From NCBI RefSeq assembly GCF_002847305.1, contig NZ_CP025409.1, positions 1-64,000 of the forward strand: a stretch of DNA of 64,000 nucleotides, given 5' to 3'. A model generated the notes under the pieces. It did no database searches. It was not told where the DNA came from and saw only the letters and a program-made list of their open reading frames with translations. Below are positions 17,757 to 26,035 of this stretch, in pieces (within the stretch, counting starts at the first letter, position 1; the number at the start of each line of letters is the position of its first letter). Both the position numbers and the translations under genes were made by a program. This stretch comes from Paracoccus tegillarcae. Its GTDB lineage: Bacteria; Pseudomonadota; Alphaproteobacteria; Rhodobacterales; Rhodobacteraceae.

Positions 17757-18611
17757 ATGCAGAGCCCTGCGCCCCTGACGGTTCTTGGCCTTGTCGCCCT
17801 TGCCACCACGGCGATCGTCTGCGGCGACACGGCCGGCAAGCTGCTGACGGGGGCGGGGGTGCAGCCGCTGTTCGTGGCCTGGTCGCGCTTCGCGCTGGCG
17901 GCCCTGCTGCTGTTCTGGATGCTGGGCCTGGGGCCGGCCGGCCTGGGGCGTCTGCTGGACTGGCGGCTGATCCTGCGGGCGGCCCTGATCGTCGGCGCCA
18001 TCGCCTCGATCCTGACCGCGCTTCGGACCGAGCCCATCGCGAATGTCTTCGGCGCCTTCTTCATCGGCCCGATCGTGGCCTATGTGCTGTCAGCCCTGCT
18101 GCTGGGCGAGCGCGTGTCCTGGGCGCGCACGGTGATGCTGGCGCTGGGATTTGCCGGCGTGCTGCTGGTCGTCCGGCCCGGCGGCGAGATGGGGACCGGC
18201 ATGATTTTCGCGGTGCTGGCCGGCACGCTATACGGCTCGTATCTTGCCGCGACGCGCTGGCTGACGGCCTCCTATCCGCCGCCCTTCCTGCTCGGCTCGC
18301 AACTGCTGATCGGCGCGGTGCTGCTGCTGCCTGCGGGCCTTGCCAGCATTCCGGCAAGCACCGACCTGCGGGTCTGGGTGCTTGTGATCGTCAGTTCGCT
18401 TGCCTCTGCCTTCGGCAACTATCTGCTGGTGGTCGTGAACCGGACGACGCCGGCGACGGTCTCGGCGCCCCTGATCTATTTCCAGTTGATCGCCGCCACC
18501 GTGATCGGGTTCTTCGTCTTCGGCGACTGGCCGGAACCGCTGACCTTGCTGGGCCTTGCCGTGATCTTCGCCTCGGGTGTCGGCGGCCTGGCGCTAGTGC
18601 CGAGGCGCTAG
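17757..18611 (+). CDS. EamA/DMT-family transporter
   Basis: Integral membrane protein of 284 residues with ten hydrophobic segments in two EamA repeats, the drug/metabolite transporter fold. Family marks include the LRTEPIANVFGAFFIGPIVAYVLS-like end of the first repeat (shown here in part: EPIANVFGAFFIGP) and LLGERVSWA. Substrate cannot be read from sequence. Two ATGs, 17751 and 17757, are possible; GAAGGA is best spaced for the second. It lies 213 bp after the regulator on the same strand with nothing recognisable between, so co-transcription is possible but not clear. Confidence 0.85.
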   Translation: MQSPAPLTVLGLVALATTAIVCGDTAGKLLTGAGVQPLFVAWSRFALAALLLFWMLGLGPAGLGRLLDWRLILRAALIVGAIASILTALRTEPIANVFGAFFIGPIVAYVLSALLLGERVSWARTVMLALGFAGVLLVVRPGGEMGTGMIFAVLAGTLYGSYLAATRWLTASYPPPFLLGSQLLIGAVLLLPAGLASIPASTDLRVWVLVIVSSLASAFGNYLLVVVNRTTPATVSAPLIYFQLIAATVIGFFVFGDWPEPLTLLGLAVIFASGVGGLALVPRR

Positions 18612-18673
18612 GCGCGGCGGCCCCGCTGGTGGCGTACACTGACAAGCGCCACGAAGCTGCTCTGCAGTAGCTC

Positions 18674-19410
18674 ATTGTTAATTTCCACCCAGAAGTGACC
18701 CAGGTTTTCCATCGAGAACTGACCCACCTTTGTTTATGGTTTTTGGGTCATTCAGAGGTCAAGGCGTGATTGTTCTCCTTCTTCTGGCGCGCTGCGGCGG
18801 CTGAACTGGCTTTGAAGCGGAAGCTGTCGTTTCCGGTCTCCAGGATGTGGCAGCGATGGGTGAGCCGGTCGAGCAATGCGGTGGTCATCTTGGCATCGCC
18901 GAAGACTGTGGCCCATTCGCTGAAGCTGAGGTTGGTGGTGATGACGACGCTAGTGCGTTCGTAAAGCTTGCTCAGCAGATGGAAGAGCAGCGCCCCGCCC
19001 GAGGCGCTGAAGGGCAGGTATCCCAGCTCATCGAGGATCACGAGATCAAGGCGGGTCAGGCTTTCGGCAATCTGCCCGGCCTTGCCCTTGGCCTTTTCCT
19101 GTTCCAGGGCATTGACCAGTTCGATGGTGGAGAAGAAGCGGACCTTGCGGCGGTGATGCTCGATGGCCTGGACGCCGAGGGCGGTTGCGGCGTGGGTCTT
19201 CCCCGTGCCCGGGCCGCCGATCAGGACGATGTTCTGGGCCCCGTCCATGAACTCGCAGCGGTGGAGTTGCCGGACTGTGGCTTCGTTGATCTCGCTGGCT
19301 GAGAAGTCGAAGCCCGAGAGGTCCTTGTAGGCGGGGAAGCGTGCGGCCTTCATGTGATAGGCGATGGAGCGGACCTCGCGCTCGGCCAGTTCGGCTTCCC
19401 GAAACGGGAC
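18674..19410 (-). mobile_element. IS21-family remnant
   Basis: Right part of an IS21-type element: an end-like sequence at about 18674-18745 with the repeated AGTGACCCA/ACTGACCCA motif usual at IS21 ends, followed by most of istB. The istA transposase and the other end are missing. It closes the right side of the lactate/PHB cargo. Confidence 0.75.
18748..19410 (-). pseudogene. istB: istB, IS21-family helper ATPase, N-terminally truncated
   Basis: AAA+ helper of IS21 transposition. The region from [18 protein letters not shown] onward matches IstB: Walker [10 protein letters not shown], Walker [12 protein letters not shown] and the C-terminal [13 protein letters not shown] ... DRLTHRCHI. The N-terminal part before the [11 protein letters not shown] block is replaced by unrelated sequence at about 19400, so roughly the first 35 to 50 residues are lost. 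The frame stays open to 19878 only because the GC-rich DNA beyond lacks stops. It is unlikely to work without istA. Confidence 0.85.
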
Positions 19411-19423
19411 GACGACCAGGAGT

Positions 19424-19461
19424 GAACGGCAGGGGCGGCGCAAGCCGCCCCTTTGCCGTTC
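19424..19461. other. Long hairpin at the IS21 junction
   Basis: Arms of 16 and 18 bases (GAACGGCAGGGGCGGC and its complement with a 2-base bulge) around GCAA. No T tract follows on either strand. It lies between the istB break and the repeated leader and may be the end of the plasmid backbone segment. Confidence 0.5.
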
Positions 19462-19488
19462 CATCCAGTCGCTCACGCGGGCAGCCTG

Positions 19489-19878
19489 CGGCCAGGAAGA
19501 TCGAGGTGGCCCGCTGATGGCGGGCCGCGACAGCCGGGGGATTCGGGCGATGCCGAACGCCCCGGCTTTTTTCCTGGGTCGCGTTGCCGCGGCCCGTGTC
19601 GGGAACCGCCGGTTCCCCCGTTCAAGGGCGCGGCGGCTTGACGGGGCGAGGGGTATCCCCAGCCTTCCTTCGCGCTGCGCGCTCCGTGCAGGCCGGGTGA
19701 TCCCCCTCCCCTCGCCCCTACCGCCGACCCTTGATCGGGTCCCCCTCCTGCCCTCGCCGGGAGGCAGGGTTTCAGGAGAGGCGCGCGGTTCCCGCGTCCT
19801 CGCCCGAAAACCCGCCCCATGATGGGCAACCCGACCACGGCAAAGACCAAGGCGGGACCGTCGCAAAGGAGGCCACAC
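19489..19878 (+). repeat. Structured leader, copy 1 (direct repeat with 62344-62725)
   Basis: About 390 bases that recur, highly similar and in the same orientation, at 62344-62725, each time ending at the ribosome site of an operon of small accessory genes. The unit holds several hairpins: GCCCGC/GCGGGC near 19509-19525, a strong terminator at 19532-19572, GGGAACC/GGTTCCC near 19599-19617, GGGG(TA)CCCC-type near 19650, and CCTGCC/GGCAGG near 19747-19768. No clear sigma-70 promoter is visible, so expression may come from an unusual promoter; a single-strand promoter like Frpo of the F leading region is one possibility. Confidence 0.75.
19532..19572 (+). terminator. Intrinsic terminator inside leader copy 1
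   Basis: Stem AGCCGGGG (19532-19539) with CCCCGGCT (19560-19567), an inner TTCGG/CCGAA pairing, then TTTTTT. It would stop rightward transcripts before the operon or act as an attenuator. Confidence 0.85.
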
Positions 19879-20118
19879 ATGGCTGATACTTATCGCTTGG
19901 GATCATCCCCCCTCGTTCACACCCCCGGCCTGATCGCATGGGCGATCAATGGCTACCATTTCGAGGAAGATCGTCTGCAGCTGCTGGACGTGATCGCCGC
20001 GACCTATCCCGGCGTGCCGCGTGAGGCGCTGGAACAGGTGCTACTGCGCAAGATCGACTATCACGTCGAAGGCGAAACCGTCCTGTTCACCGTGGAGGCT
20101 GACCATGCCCGCGCGTGA
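19879..20118 (+). CDS. Small conserved-looking plasmid protein, 79 aa
   Basis: Function not recognised. A soluble, acidic 79-residue protein ([20 protein letters not shown] near the start, then an alpha/beta-like middle). AAAGGAGG lies 8 bases before the ATG, one of the best ribosome sites in the region. It is first in an overlapping operon that leads to the ArdC-like gene; its stop overlaps the next gene by 14 bases. Presumably an accessory of the same early-expressed cluster. Confidence 0.75.
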   Translation: MADTYRLGSSPLVHTPGLIAWAINGYHFEEDRLQLLDVIAATYPGVPREALEQVLLRKIDYHVEGETVLFTVEADHARA

Positions 20119-20305
20119 CACTGATCACCCCATCACCATTCATTGCCCGCATTGCGGAGGTGAAAACATTCTGGCCGACGCCTGCGCCCGCTGGAACGTG
20201 GAAACGCAGCAATGGGAACTGTCCAACGTCTTTGACGATACGACCTGCGTCGATTGCGGCATCGAGGTCAGCGCCATCGAGCGCCCCGTTCAGGAGGGCG
20301 CATGA
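20105..20305 (+). CDS. Zinc-ribbon protein, 66 aa
   Basis: Small protein with two cysteine pairs, CPHCG near residue 15 and CVDCG near residue 51, a typical zinc ribbon. Its role is not known; such proteins often bind nucleic acid or help assemble partners. The start overlaps the end of the 79-aa gene and its stop overlaps the ArdC-like start (ATGATGA region), so it is translationally coupled on both sides. Confidence 0.78.
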   Translation: MPARDTDHPITIHCPHCGGENILADACARWNVETQQWELSNVFDDTTCVDCGIEVSAIERPVQEGA

Positions 20306-21195
20306 TGGCCCAGTTCGATGTTTACCAGCATGTCACCGACCAAATCATTGCCAGCATCGAGGATGGCACCCCGGTCTGGCGGAAGCCATGGACCGGCGAT
20401 CAGGGCGGCATTCCCTTTCCCCGCCGCAGCACCGGCGAGTTTTATCGTGGTATCAATATCCTGATGCTCTGGGCGCGGGCCGCTGAACAGGGCTATCGCA
20501 GCGCCCATTGGTTTACCTATCGTCAGGCGCAGGAGGCAGGCGCGCAGGTCCGCAAGGGCGAGAAATCCGCAACGGTCGTGAAGTATGGCACCGTTGATCG
20601 CACTGATGCCGAGACCGGCGAAGAAAAGACCATCGGCTATACCAAAGCCTATCGCGTCTTCAATGCTGACCAAATCGACGGCTTGCCCGAAGACTTTCAG
20701 GCCAAGCCCATCGAGGCCCCGCGCGATCTCGGCACCGAAACCGATCCGGCACTTGACGCCTTCTTTGAGGCGAGCGGGATCGCGCGGCGCAGCAGCGAGC
20801 GGCCGGAAGCCTTCTATGATGTGGCGGGTGATTTCATCCACATGCCGCCCGTCGCGACGTTTCATGACGCCGCCGGATATTACGCCACCCTGGCCCATGA
20901 AGCCTGTCACGCCACGGGTGCTGTGCATCGGCTGGACCGTTTCAGCCGGTTCAACGGGCGCACGGATCGGGCGTTCGAGGAACTGGTTGCCGAAATCGGC
21001 AGCGCCATGGTCTGCGCCCAGATCGGCGTGACGCCGGATTTCGGGCAGACAGCCGCCTATGTCGAAAGCTGGTTGCGGTGCCTCAAGGACGACAAACGGT
21101 TCATTTTCAAGGCCGCAACCGAGGCCCAGAAAGCCGCCGACTGGCTGATGCGCACCGCGCCAGCGGACCTCAGCGAACAGGAGGTGGCCGCATGA
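20302..21195 (+). CDS. ArdC-like antirestriction protein with zincin domain
   Basis: 297 residues. The N-terminal half (about 5-120) is the ArdC/DUF1738 single-strand-DNA-binding domain with the GINILMLW and GAQVRKGEKSATVVKY segments. The C-terminal half is a zincin-like metallopeptidase domain with H199-E200-x-x-H203 (LAHEACHATG) and a downstream FEELVAEIGSA helix. ArdC proteins protect incoming plasmid DNA from host restriction during conjugation. GGAGGG precedes tandem ATGs at 20302 and 20305; the first overlaps the preceding stop. Position behind the repeated leader suggests early expression after transfer. Confidence 0.88.
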   Translation: MMAQFDVYQHVTDQIIASIEDGTPVWRKPWTGDQGGIPFPRRSTGEFYRGINILMLWARAAEQGYRSAHWFTYRQAQEAGAQVRKGEKSATVVKYGTVDRTDAETGEEKTIGYTKAYRVFNADQIDGLPEDFQAKPIEAPRDLGTETDPALDAFFEASGIARRSSERPEAFYDVAGDFIHMPPVATFHDAAGYYATLAHEACHATGAVHRLDRFSRFNGRTDRAFEELVAEIGSAMVCAQIGVTPDFGQTAAYVESWLRCLKDDKRFIFKAATEAQKAADWLMRTAPADLSEQEVAA

Positions 21196-21377
21196 GCGGC
21201 CCCCTTCCCCTCGCCACCCTGACCTGCCGCAAATGCGGCAGCGTTAATCCGATGGCCTATCTCGCCCCGATCATCCTGCCCGGCGATCCAGCAGGCACCT
21301 GCATCTGCATTCCCTGCGCCGACGCACAAGGCTGGCTCGACCGGGACGGCAATCTGAAACCCGGCATCACCCTATAA
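21192..21377 (+). CDS. Small cysteine-rich protein, 61 aa
   Basis: Carries CRKCG near residue 12 and CICIPC near residue 38, probably one zinc site. Begins in a four-base overlap (ATGA) with the ArdC-like gene. No known function; its invariable coupling to the ArdC-like gene here suggests a shared task. Confidence 0.72.
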   Translation: MSGPLPLATLTCRKCGSVNPMAYLAPIILPGDPAGTCICIPCADAQGWLDRDGNLKPGITL

Positions 21378-21389
21378 CGGAGAACAGCC

Positions 21390-21590
21390 ATGCACAGCTT
21401 TTCCGCTTATTGCCGCCTGAATGTCCCGGTCAGCGCCAGCCACCGGACCGTGATCCGTGCGGCGTCCAGTAAGATCAATCCCCGTGCCCGGTTCGATCCG
21501 GATCGGCGTGGCGACCGACACGAATATTTTCGCGCCATGCTGGATCATCACAACGACGCGCGCGACCTCGCCGCGCGCCATCGGCTGTGA
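21390..21590 (+). CDS. Small basic protein, 66 aa
   Basis: Not recognised. Basic, Arg/His-rich, starts 12 bases after the previous gene with GGAGA upstream. Sequence such as FDPDRRGDRHEYFRAMLDHHN suggests a folded helical C-terminus. Coding is supported mainly by operon continuity. Confidence 0.6.
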   Translation: MHSFSAYCRLNVPVSASHRTVIRAASSKINPRARFDPDRRGDRHEYFRAMLDHHNDARDLAARHRL

Positions 21591-21600
21591 GGGCGAAGCG

Positions 21601-21768
21601 ATGATCTATGAACTGCGCGATCACCCCGACGATCTGCCGATCCGCTGCGCCACGCTGGCCGAGGCGCGAAAGCGCGGCCGGCAGCGCCGTGAACGGTTCG
21701 GAATCGAAATCCTGATCTATGAGATCGATCCTTTCGAGGGCGAGAAACTATTGGAGGTTGTCAGCTGA
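21601..21768 (+). CDS. Small protein, 55 aa
   Basis: Not recognised. Begins MIYELRDHPDDLPIRC and has an Arg-rich centre, ending in an acidic beta-like segment. Its TGA overlaps the ATG of the next gene by one base, which supports expression as part of the operon. Confidence 0.62.
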   Translation: MIYELRDHPDDLPIRCATLAEARKRGRQRRERFGIEILIYEIDPFEGEKLLEVVS

Positions 21769-22145
21769 TGCCCACTCGCAAATATACCGACAACCAGTTG
21801 AGCGAGGCAGCGGGACTGCGCGAAATCGGTCTATCATATGCCGCCATCGCCCGCAGGCTCGGCATGTCAGTCGGTGCCGTCAGTTGGCACTGCCTGCGCC
21901 TTGGAGCGGACAGCCCAAACATGCGCGGTAAGGTTCCGGTCGTGCGTGGGCCGATGATCTGCACCCGAAGCGGCTATAAGGTGCGGAAATTCACCGCCGA
22001 CGAAGATGCCATCATTATGAAAATGGATCTGGACGGAGCGACGACTGCCGAAATCGCCAGCGCCCTCGGTCGGCCGTGGAACTCGACCCGCGGGCGGCAA
22101 ATGACGCTGGCGCGGCACGCCGCCCGCCGAGAGGAAGGCATTTAG
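21768..22145 (+). CDS. Helix-turn-helix DNA-binding protein, 125 aa
   Basis: Two helix-turn-helix-like units: residues 8-45 (LSYAAIARRLGMSVGAVSWH) and 75-115 (GATTAEIASALGRPWNSTRG), in the style of GcrA/homeodomain-like regulators. Last gene of the operon, one-base overlap with its predecessor. It likely regulates this operon or plasmid functions. It ends tail-to-tail with the next, opposite-strand gene, overlapping by four bases. Confidence 0.72.
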   Translation: MPTRKYTDNQLSEAAGLREIGLSYAAIARRLGMSVGAVSWHCLRLGADSPNMRGKVPVVRGPMICTRSGYKVRKFTADEDAIIMKMDLDGATTAEIASALGRPWNSTRGRQMTLARHAARREEGI

Positions 22146-22609
22146 GATTGCGCTACGACACCCTCCTTTTCGAGGGCTTCACGGACGGTCGCCGGGATAC
22201 GATAGCTCAGATGGCCTTCCTCATCGTCCCATTCAGTTTCGAAGAAATAGGTTTCTTCGTCATGCCCGTCCGTATGACTGATGCGGCGACCGAACGCGCC
22301 CATGAGACCGGCGAATTGCGAGCGAGTATAATCACTGGCCTCGCAAAGTTCGGTCATCGTCAACCATTCTTCTCCAGAATCATAGAGCGCCTGAAGCACG
22401 GCACGCATTGGTTCTGAGATTGGCCGGCGCTTTAGGACCCGTCGCGCAAATTTCACAGAAACCGGCACATCGTCGTCATCTGGCGTCGCAGAACCGGTCT
22501 TTTCAATTCCGGCAGCCGGGCTTTCATCTTGAGGTATCTGCTGCACACCGAGGTTTTTAGCTACTTCGCTAAGTTCTTCAGCTGAACCTTCAAACACGTA
22601 TAATTTCAT
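22142..22609 (-). CDS. Hypothetical protein with possible winged-helix domain
   Basis: 155 residues, not recognised. An acidic N-terminal part to about residue 60 is followed by a helical region (SEPMRAVLQALYDSGEEWLT, then TMTELCEASDYTRSQFAGLM) that looks like a winged helix, and a beta-rich end. AAGGAGG lies upstream; of the tandem ATGs, 22609 has the better spacing and 22612 is possible. The AT-rich DNA at 22613-22825 likely holds its promoter. Confidence 0.65.
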   Translation of the reverse strand: MKLYVFEGSAEELSEVAKNLGVQQIPQDESPAAGIEKTGSATPDDDDVPVSVKFARRVLKRRPISEPMRAVLQALYDSGEEWLTMTELCEASDYTRSQFAGLMGAFGRRISHTDGHDEETYFFETEWDDEEGHLSYRIPATVREALEKEGVVAQS

Positions 22610-22825
22610 CATGGCCTCCTTCGGGCAGTCATAATAACCGTGTAGCACTACATATGAAGGCTAAAAGAAGTTTCAAGACATTACAGAGCTAAAGAATGCG
22701 CTATGATGTTCTATATGTAAGAATAGATATGCTTTGAGGCATCTTGTGGCACTGTTCTAAGTGCCTCGGCGCTTGGGCTATTCGCCACTGCAGGATGGGT
22801 TTCAGGTTCAATTTCAGGCGGTTGG

Positions 22826-23848
22826 CTATGCCGCCAATGCCCACAGCCGGAACCGCCTTGCTCCGGTCACTTCGCGGATCAACCCCAATCCTTCCAGTCG
22901 CACGAGCAGCCGCTCCGCCGTATCGCGGCTGATACCTGCATCCGCTTCCAGCGACGCGGCGGACACCACTGGATGCGCCATCAGCACATAGATCGCCCGT
23001 GCCGCGTTCCCGCCCTTGATCCGCGCCGTCGCCTGCCTGGTCCGTTCCACCCAACCCGTCAGCCGCCGGATGGTCCGGAAGCCCTCCTCGCAACCCGCCG
23101 CGACGGCCGCGCACCATGCCGTCAGATGGTCCTGCGGATCACCCCCTGTGTTCCAGACCCTGCGTCCGGCCTGCCCCATCGGCACCATCGCCAGCGGCCC
23201 CGCGCTGTCCGCCATCGCCCGGGCCGCCCAGCACATCCCTTCCAACTGATGCCCGTCCGGTGACAGGTCGGTCAGCCGCCACAGCCGCTGCCCATAGGCG
23301 GCGCAGGTGGTGGCGTGGCAGCCGTCAAGCGCCGCCAGTCCCATCGCAAAGCCCTCGGCCTCGTTGTCGAAGTCGTCGCCGGTCTTGCGCAGCAGGTCGC
23401 TGTCCCCGCGCCCCGGCCCCTGCGCCGCGCGGTGCAGCGCCAGAAAATCCCGCAGATCGTCCACGCGCCCCCTGCCCTGCAGCCGCCCGATGGCCCACCG
23501 GGCCAGCGACAGCGCCTCCAGATCGACCGAGGCCGGGGCATCGGCCAGATCGCGGATCAGCACGTCCTGGCCGATCGGCGTGCCCGCGGCCCAGAGCATC
23601 GCTTCCACTTCCATCAGCGCCAGCCGGGTGATCAGACCGCGGCGCAGGGTCTCGTCCAGACCGGCCAGCAGCCCGTCCAGTCGACCGATGGCCATCGCGG
23701 CCTGCGCCAGGTCCACCGCGCAGGTTTTCTCGGCGGCACGCCAGGCGGCGGGATCGAGCAGCTGACGCCGATCCGCCCGTGGCAGCGGCGGATCGGCCGG
23801 ATCAGCATCGTCCGACGGGTCGAACCAGTAGTCGTCCAAATCGCTCAT
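22826..23848 (-). CDS. RHE_PE00001/DUF1612-like protein with C-terminal HTH
   Basis: 340 residues, resembling the RHE_PE00001 family common on rhizobial and rhodobacterial plasmids. The large N-terminal part is alpha-helical and includes a block near residue 90-130 (WAAGTPIGQDVLIRDL) reminiscent of Fic/DUF1612 proteins; the last 60 residues form a helix-turn-helix (AASLEADAGISRDTAERLLV). Function is unknown; the architecture suggests a DNA-binding regulator. No partner gene overlaps it. Confidence 0.72.
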   Translation of the reverse strand: MSDLDDYWFDPSDDADPADPPLPRADRRQLLDPAAWRAAEKTCAVDLAQAAMAIGRLDGLLAGLDETLRRGLITRLALMEVEAMLWAAGTPIGQDVLIRDLADAPASVDLEALSLARWAIGRLQGRGRVDDLRDFLALHRAAQGPGRGDSDLLRKTGDDFDNEAEGFAMGLAALDGCHATTCAAYGQRLWRLTDLSPDGHQLEGMCWAARAMADSAGPLAMVPMGQAGRRVWNTGGDPQDHLTAWCAAVAAGCEEGFRTIRRLTGWVERTRQATARIKGGNAARAIYVLMAHPVVSAASLEADAGISRDTAERLLVRLEGLGLIREVTGARRFRLWALAA

Positions 23849-24003
23849 ATCCGCAGAATAGGCGATAAATGCGGATCACTGAAGCACCTTCTTTTGATCG
23901 CAATTACTATCGATAAGATGCCATTATCGACAGTGTTGAGATGGTCCTGAAAAATGCGTACTCTGGCCGCGACGGGACAGGACGATTGCCGATGGACGAG
24001 GCC

Positions 24004-24405
24004 TCAGAACGGGTTTTCCAGCGCCACCCCGGTGGGCGCAAAATCGGCGGTGTTGCCGGTGACGACCGTGGCGCCCCGTGCGAGCGCCGTGGCTGCAATC
24101 ATCAGGTCGGCGCCGTCATGGCCGATCTCCTGGCTGAGGCGGCCCCAAATACGCGCATCCTCAGGTCCGAAGGGCAGCAGCCGATCGCCGAAGAGCCGCA
24201 GGGTCCGGTCCAGCCAGGCGCGCAGGTCGGCGGCAAAGCCGGCATTGCGGGACGCCTGCTGATGGATCCCACGCTCGATCTCGCCAAGCGTGATGACCGA
24301 GAGAAACAGCTCGGCTTCGGCTTTGTCGGCCAGCCAGGCCGCCACCTGCGGCGCGCGGTCCGGCCGGCGCACCGCCGAGATGACATTGGTATCGAGCAGG
24401 TACAT
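24004..24405 (-). CDS. vapC: VapC/FitB-type PIN toxin
   Basis: PIN-domain ribonuclease toxin, 133 residues. Acidic active-site residues are visible as Asp5 in LLDTNVIS, Glu in LGEIERGI, Asp in GADLMIAA and Asp in TGNTADFAP. VapC toxins cleave tRNA or rRNA when unopposed. The start overlaps the antitoxin stop by one base (TGATG), the usual coupling. Probably serves plasmid maintenance. Confidence 0.93.
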   Translation of the reverse strand: MYLLDTNVISAVRRPDRAPQVAAWLADKAEAELFLSVITLGEIERGIHQQASRNAGFAADLRAWLDRTLRLFGDRLLPFGPEDARIWGRLSQEIGHDGADLMIAATALARGATVVTGNTADFAPTGVALENPF

Positions 24406-24662
24406 CAGAAACGGACATCACGCGGTGTCACCCGGCCTCGCGGCAGGTCGAACTCGTCGCTGCCGTCATCCGGAAAGGCCATCAGATGTGCGACAAAACT
24501 GCCGCGCTCCTCTCGGGCGCTGTCGAGAAGCCGCCGGTATTCCTCCGCCGCCATCACCACCACGGCCGGCTTGCCGCGCCGGCTGACCTGTTGCGGCTGG
24601 CCGGCCAGGGCCGCATCCACCACGGCGCTGAAGCGATTCTTGGCATCCTGCAGGGTCCACAT
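24405..24662 (-). CDS. Phd/YefM-type antitoxin
   Basis: 85-residue antitoxin beginning MWTLQDAKNRFSAVVDAAL, the Phd/YefM fold with the RRGKPAVVVMAAEEYRRLL segment. The C-terminal 30 residues form the acidic toxin-binding tail. It precedes and overlaps the PIN toxin gene. Start at 24662 is the only good one; the longer open frame upstream overlaps the recombinase gene on the other strand. Direct repeats at 24673-24692 are the likely operator. Confidence 0.92.
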   Translation of the reverse strand: MWTLQDAKNRFSAVVDAALAGQPQQVSRRGKPAVVVMAAEEYRRLLDSAREERGSFVAHLMAFPDDGSDEFDLPRGRVTPRDVRF

Positions 24663-24672
24663 TGACTTTATC

Positions 24673-24692
24673 CTGTCTAGCTGTCTGTCTAG
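24673..24692 (-). promoter_or_regulatory. Candidate toxin-antitoxin operator
   Basis: Two direct copies of CTGTCTAG, at 24673-24680 and 24685-24692, one helical turn (12 bp) apart immediately upstream of the antitoxin start, in the short gap shared with the divergent recombinase. Confidence 0.5.
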
Positions 24693-24713
24693 ATATAGGC
24701 GCGCGGAACGCTG

Positions 24714-25751
24714 ATGACAAGCCTCCCGCTCGCCCCCCCGTCGCTCACGCCCGCCGACCAGGATGCCCTGGCCGAGCTGTTCCGACGCGGGACCGCCGAG
24801 AACACCCTGCGTGCCTATGAACAGGATCTGGCTTACATCACCGCCTGGAAGGCGGCTGCCTTCGGCGCAGCGCTGCACTGGCCCGAGGCCGAGCCCGTGG
24901 CGCTGCGCTTCATTCTCGATCATGCGCAAGATCTTCGCGCCAGCACGGGCCCCGCGCGCGCGGCGGCCGAGGCCCTGGTGCGGGCGGGTCTGCGACGCGA
25001 TTACGCCGCCCCTGCCCCGTCGACGCTGGACCGTCGTATTGCCAGCTGGCGCGCGTTCCACCGGATGAAGAACCTGGCCTCGCCCTTCGACGCGCCGCTG
25101 ATCAAGGAGGCGCGGGCCAAGGCGCGGCGCGCCGCCGCGCGGCCGCGCCAGCGCAAATCTGAAAACCCGATCACCCGCGACATCCTGAAGGCGATGCTGG
25201 CCACCTGCCACGGCTCACTGCGCGATCGGCGCGATCACGCCGCCCTCGCCCTGGCCTGGGCCAGCGGCGGGCGCCGGCGCTCCGAGGTCACGGCACTGAA
25301 TCGCGACGATATCGATGACCGGCCGATGGCAGAACGTGGGCTGATCCGCATTCGTCTGCTGCACACCAAGACAACAACGCCGGATCGGGCGCCGTGGCTG
25401 CCGCTGAAAGGCTTTCCGGCGCGATCGGTACTGGCCTGGATCGCGGCGGCCGGGATCGAGGGCGGGCCGCTCTTCCGGCCCGTCAGCCAGGCGGACCGGG
25501 TGCTGACCCGCCGGCTGACGCCCGGCGGTTTTCGCACCATTGTCGCGCATCGTCTCGAGCTGGCCGGCTATCCGCGTGATTTTGCCAGCCCACACGGGCT
25601 CAGGTCGGGATTCCTCACCCAGGCGGCCCTGGACGGTGCCCCGTTGGCGGCCGCCATGCAGCTTTCGCTGCATCGTGACCCGGGACAGGCCCAGGCCTAT
25701 TACGCCGATGTCGAGATCGAGGATAACCCGGCGACGGATCTGCTGGGCTAA
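24714..25751 (+). CDS. Tyrosine recombinase/integrase
   Basis: 345-residue site-specific recombinase. Core-binding domain about 15-140, catalytic domain about 150-345 with Arg188 (GGRRRSE), Lys219, His294-x-x-Arg297 (HGLRSGF), His320 and the nucleophile Tyr329 or Tyr330 (QAQAYY). Its place next to the toxin-antitoxin pair and repABC suggests plasmid dimer resolution, but a role in integrating cargo cannot be excluded. No attachment site was recognised. Confidence 0.88.
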   Translation: MTSLPLAPPSLTPADQDALAELFRRGTAENTLRAYEQDLAYITAWKAAAFGAALHWPEAEPVALRFILDHAQDLRASTGPARAAAEALVRAGLRRDYAAPAPSTLDRRIASWRAFHRMKNLASPFDAPLIKEARAKARRAAARPRQRKSENPITRDILKAMLATCHGSLRDRRDHAALALAWASGGRRRSEVTALNRDDIDDRPMAERGLIRIRLLHTKTTTPDRAPWLPLKGFPARSVLAWIAAAGIEGGPLFRPVSQADRVLTRRLTPGGFRTIVAHRLELAGYPRDFASPHGLRSGFLTQAALDGAPLAAAMQLSLHRDPGQAQAYYADVEIEDNPATDLLG

Positions 25752-26035
25752 TTTTAAGCGCAAAAGCCGCCACATGGAGCGTGGGCGACAGGACCGTCAC
25801 GTTCCGTTGGCAAGCCATGTTCGGCAGCCGGCAGGACCGTTGAACATGACGATCGCTCGCGTCATCCGCGGCTTTTCAGGTTGTGCTGATGCCGCTCGCC
25901 TCTACCAAATATAGGGGTGGCGGGCAAAAAACCCTTGCGAGAATCGGAAAACTGTCACATCCATTTACGGAATAAAGAGAATATGACGGTCCACAGCGTA
26001 ACAACCCGACTGCAAGGGCCGCAGAGCATGAGGGC
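25752..26035 (+). promoter_or_regulatory. repABC upstream region
   Basis: 284 bases without a gene. The first part is GC-rich; from about 25900 it turns AT-rich (CAAATATAGG, AAATATGACGG-like stretches), as expected for the repABC promoter that RepA represses. No single promoter stands out and no parS palindrome is present here. Confidence 0.4.

Noticed and set aside
19473..19880. Open frames crossing the leader copies (also 62321-62935)
   Set aside because: They exist on both strands in both copies, differ between copies at the amino-acid level, and follow the hairpins instead of codon bias.
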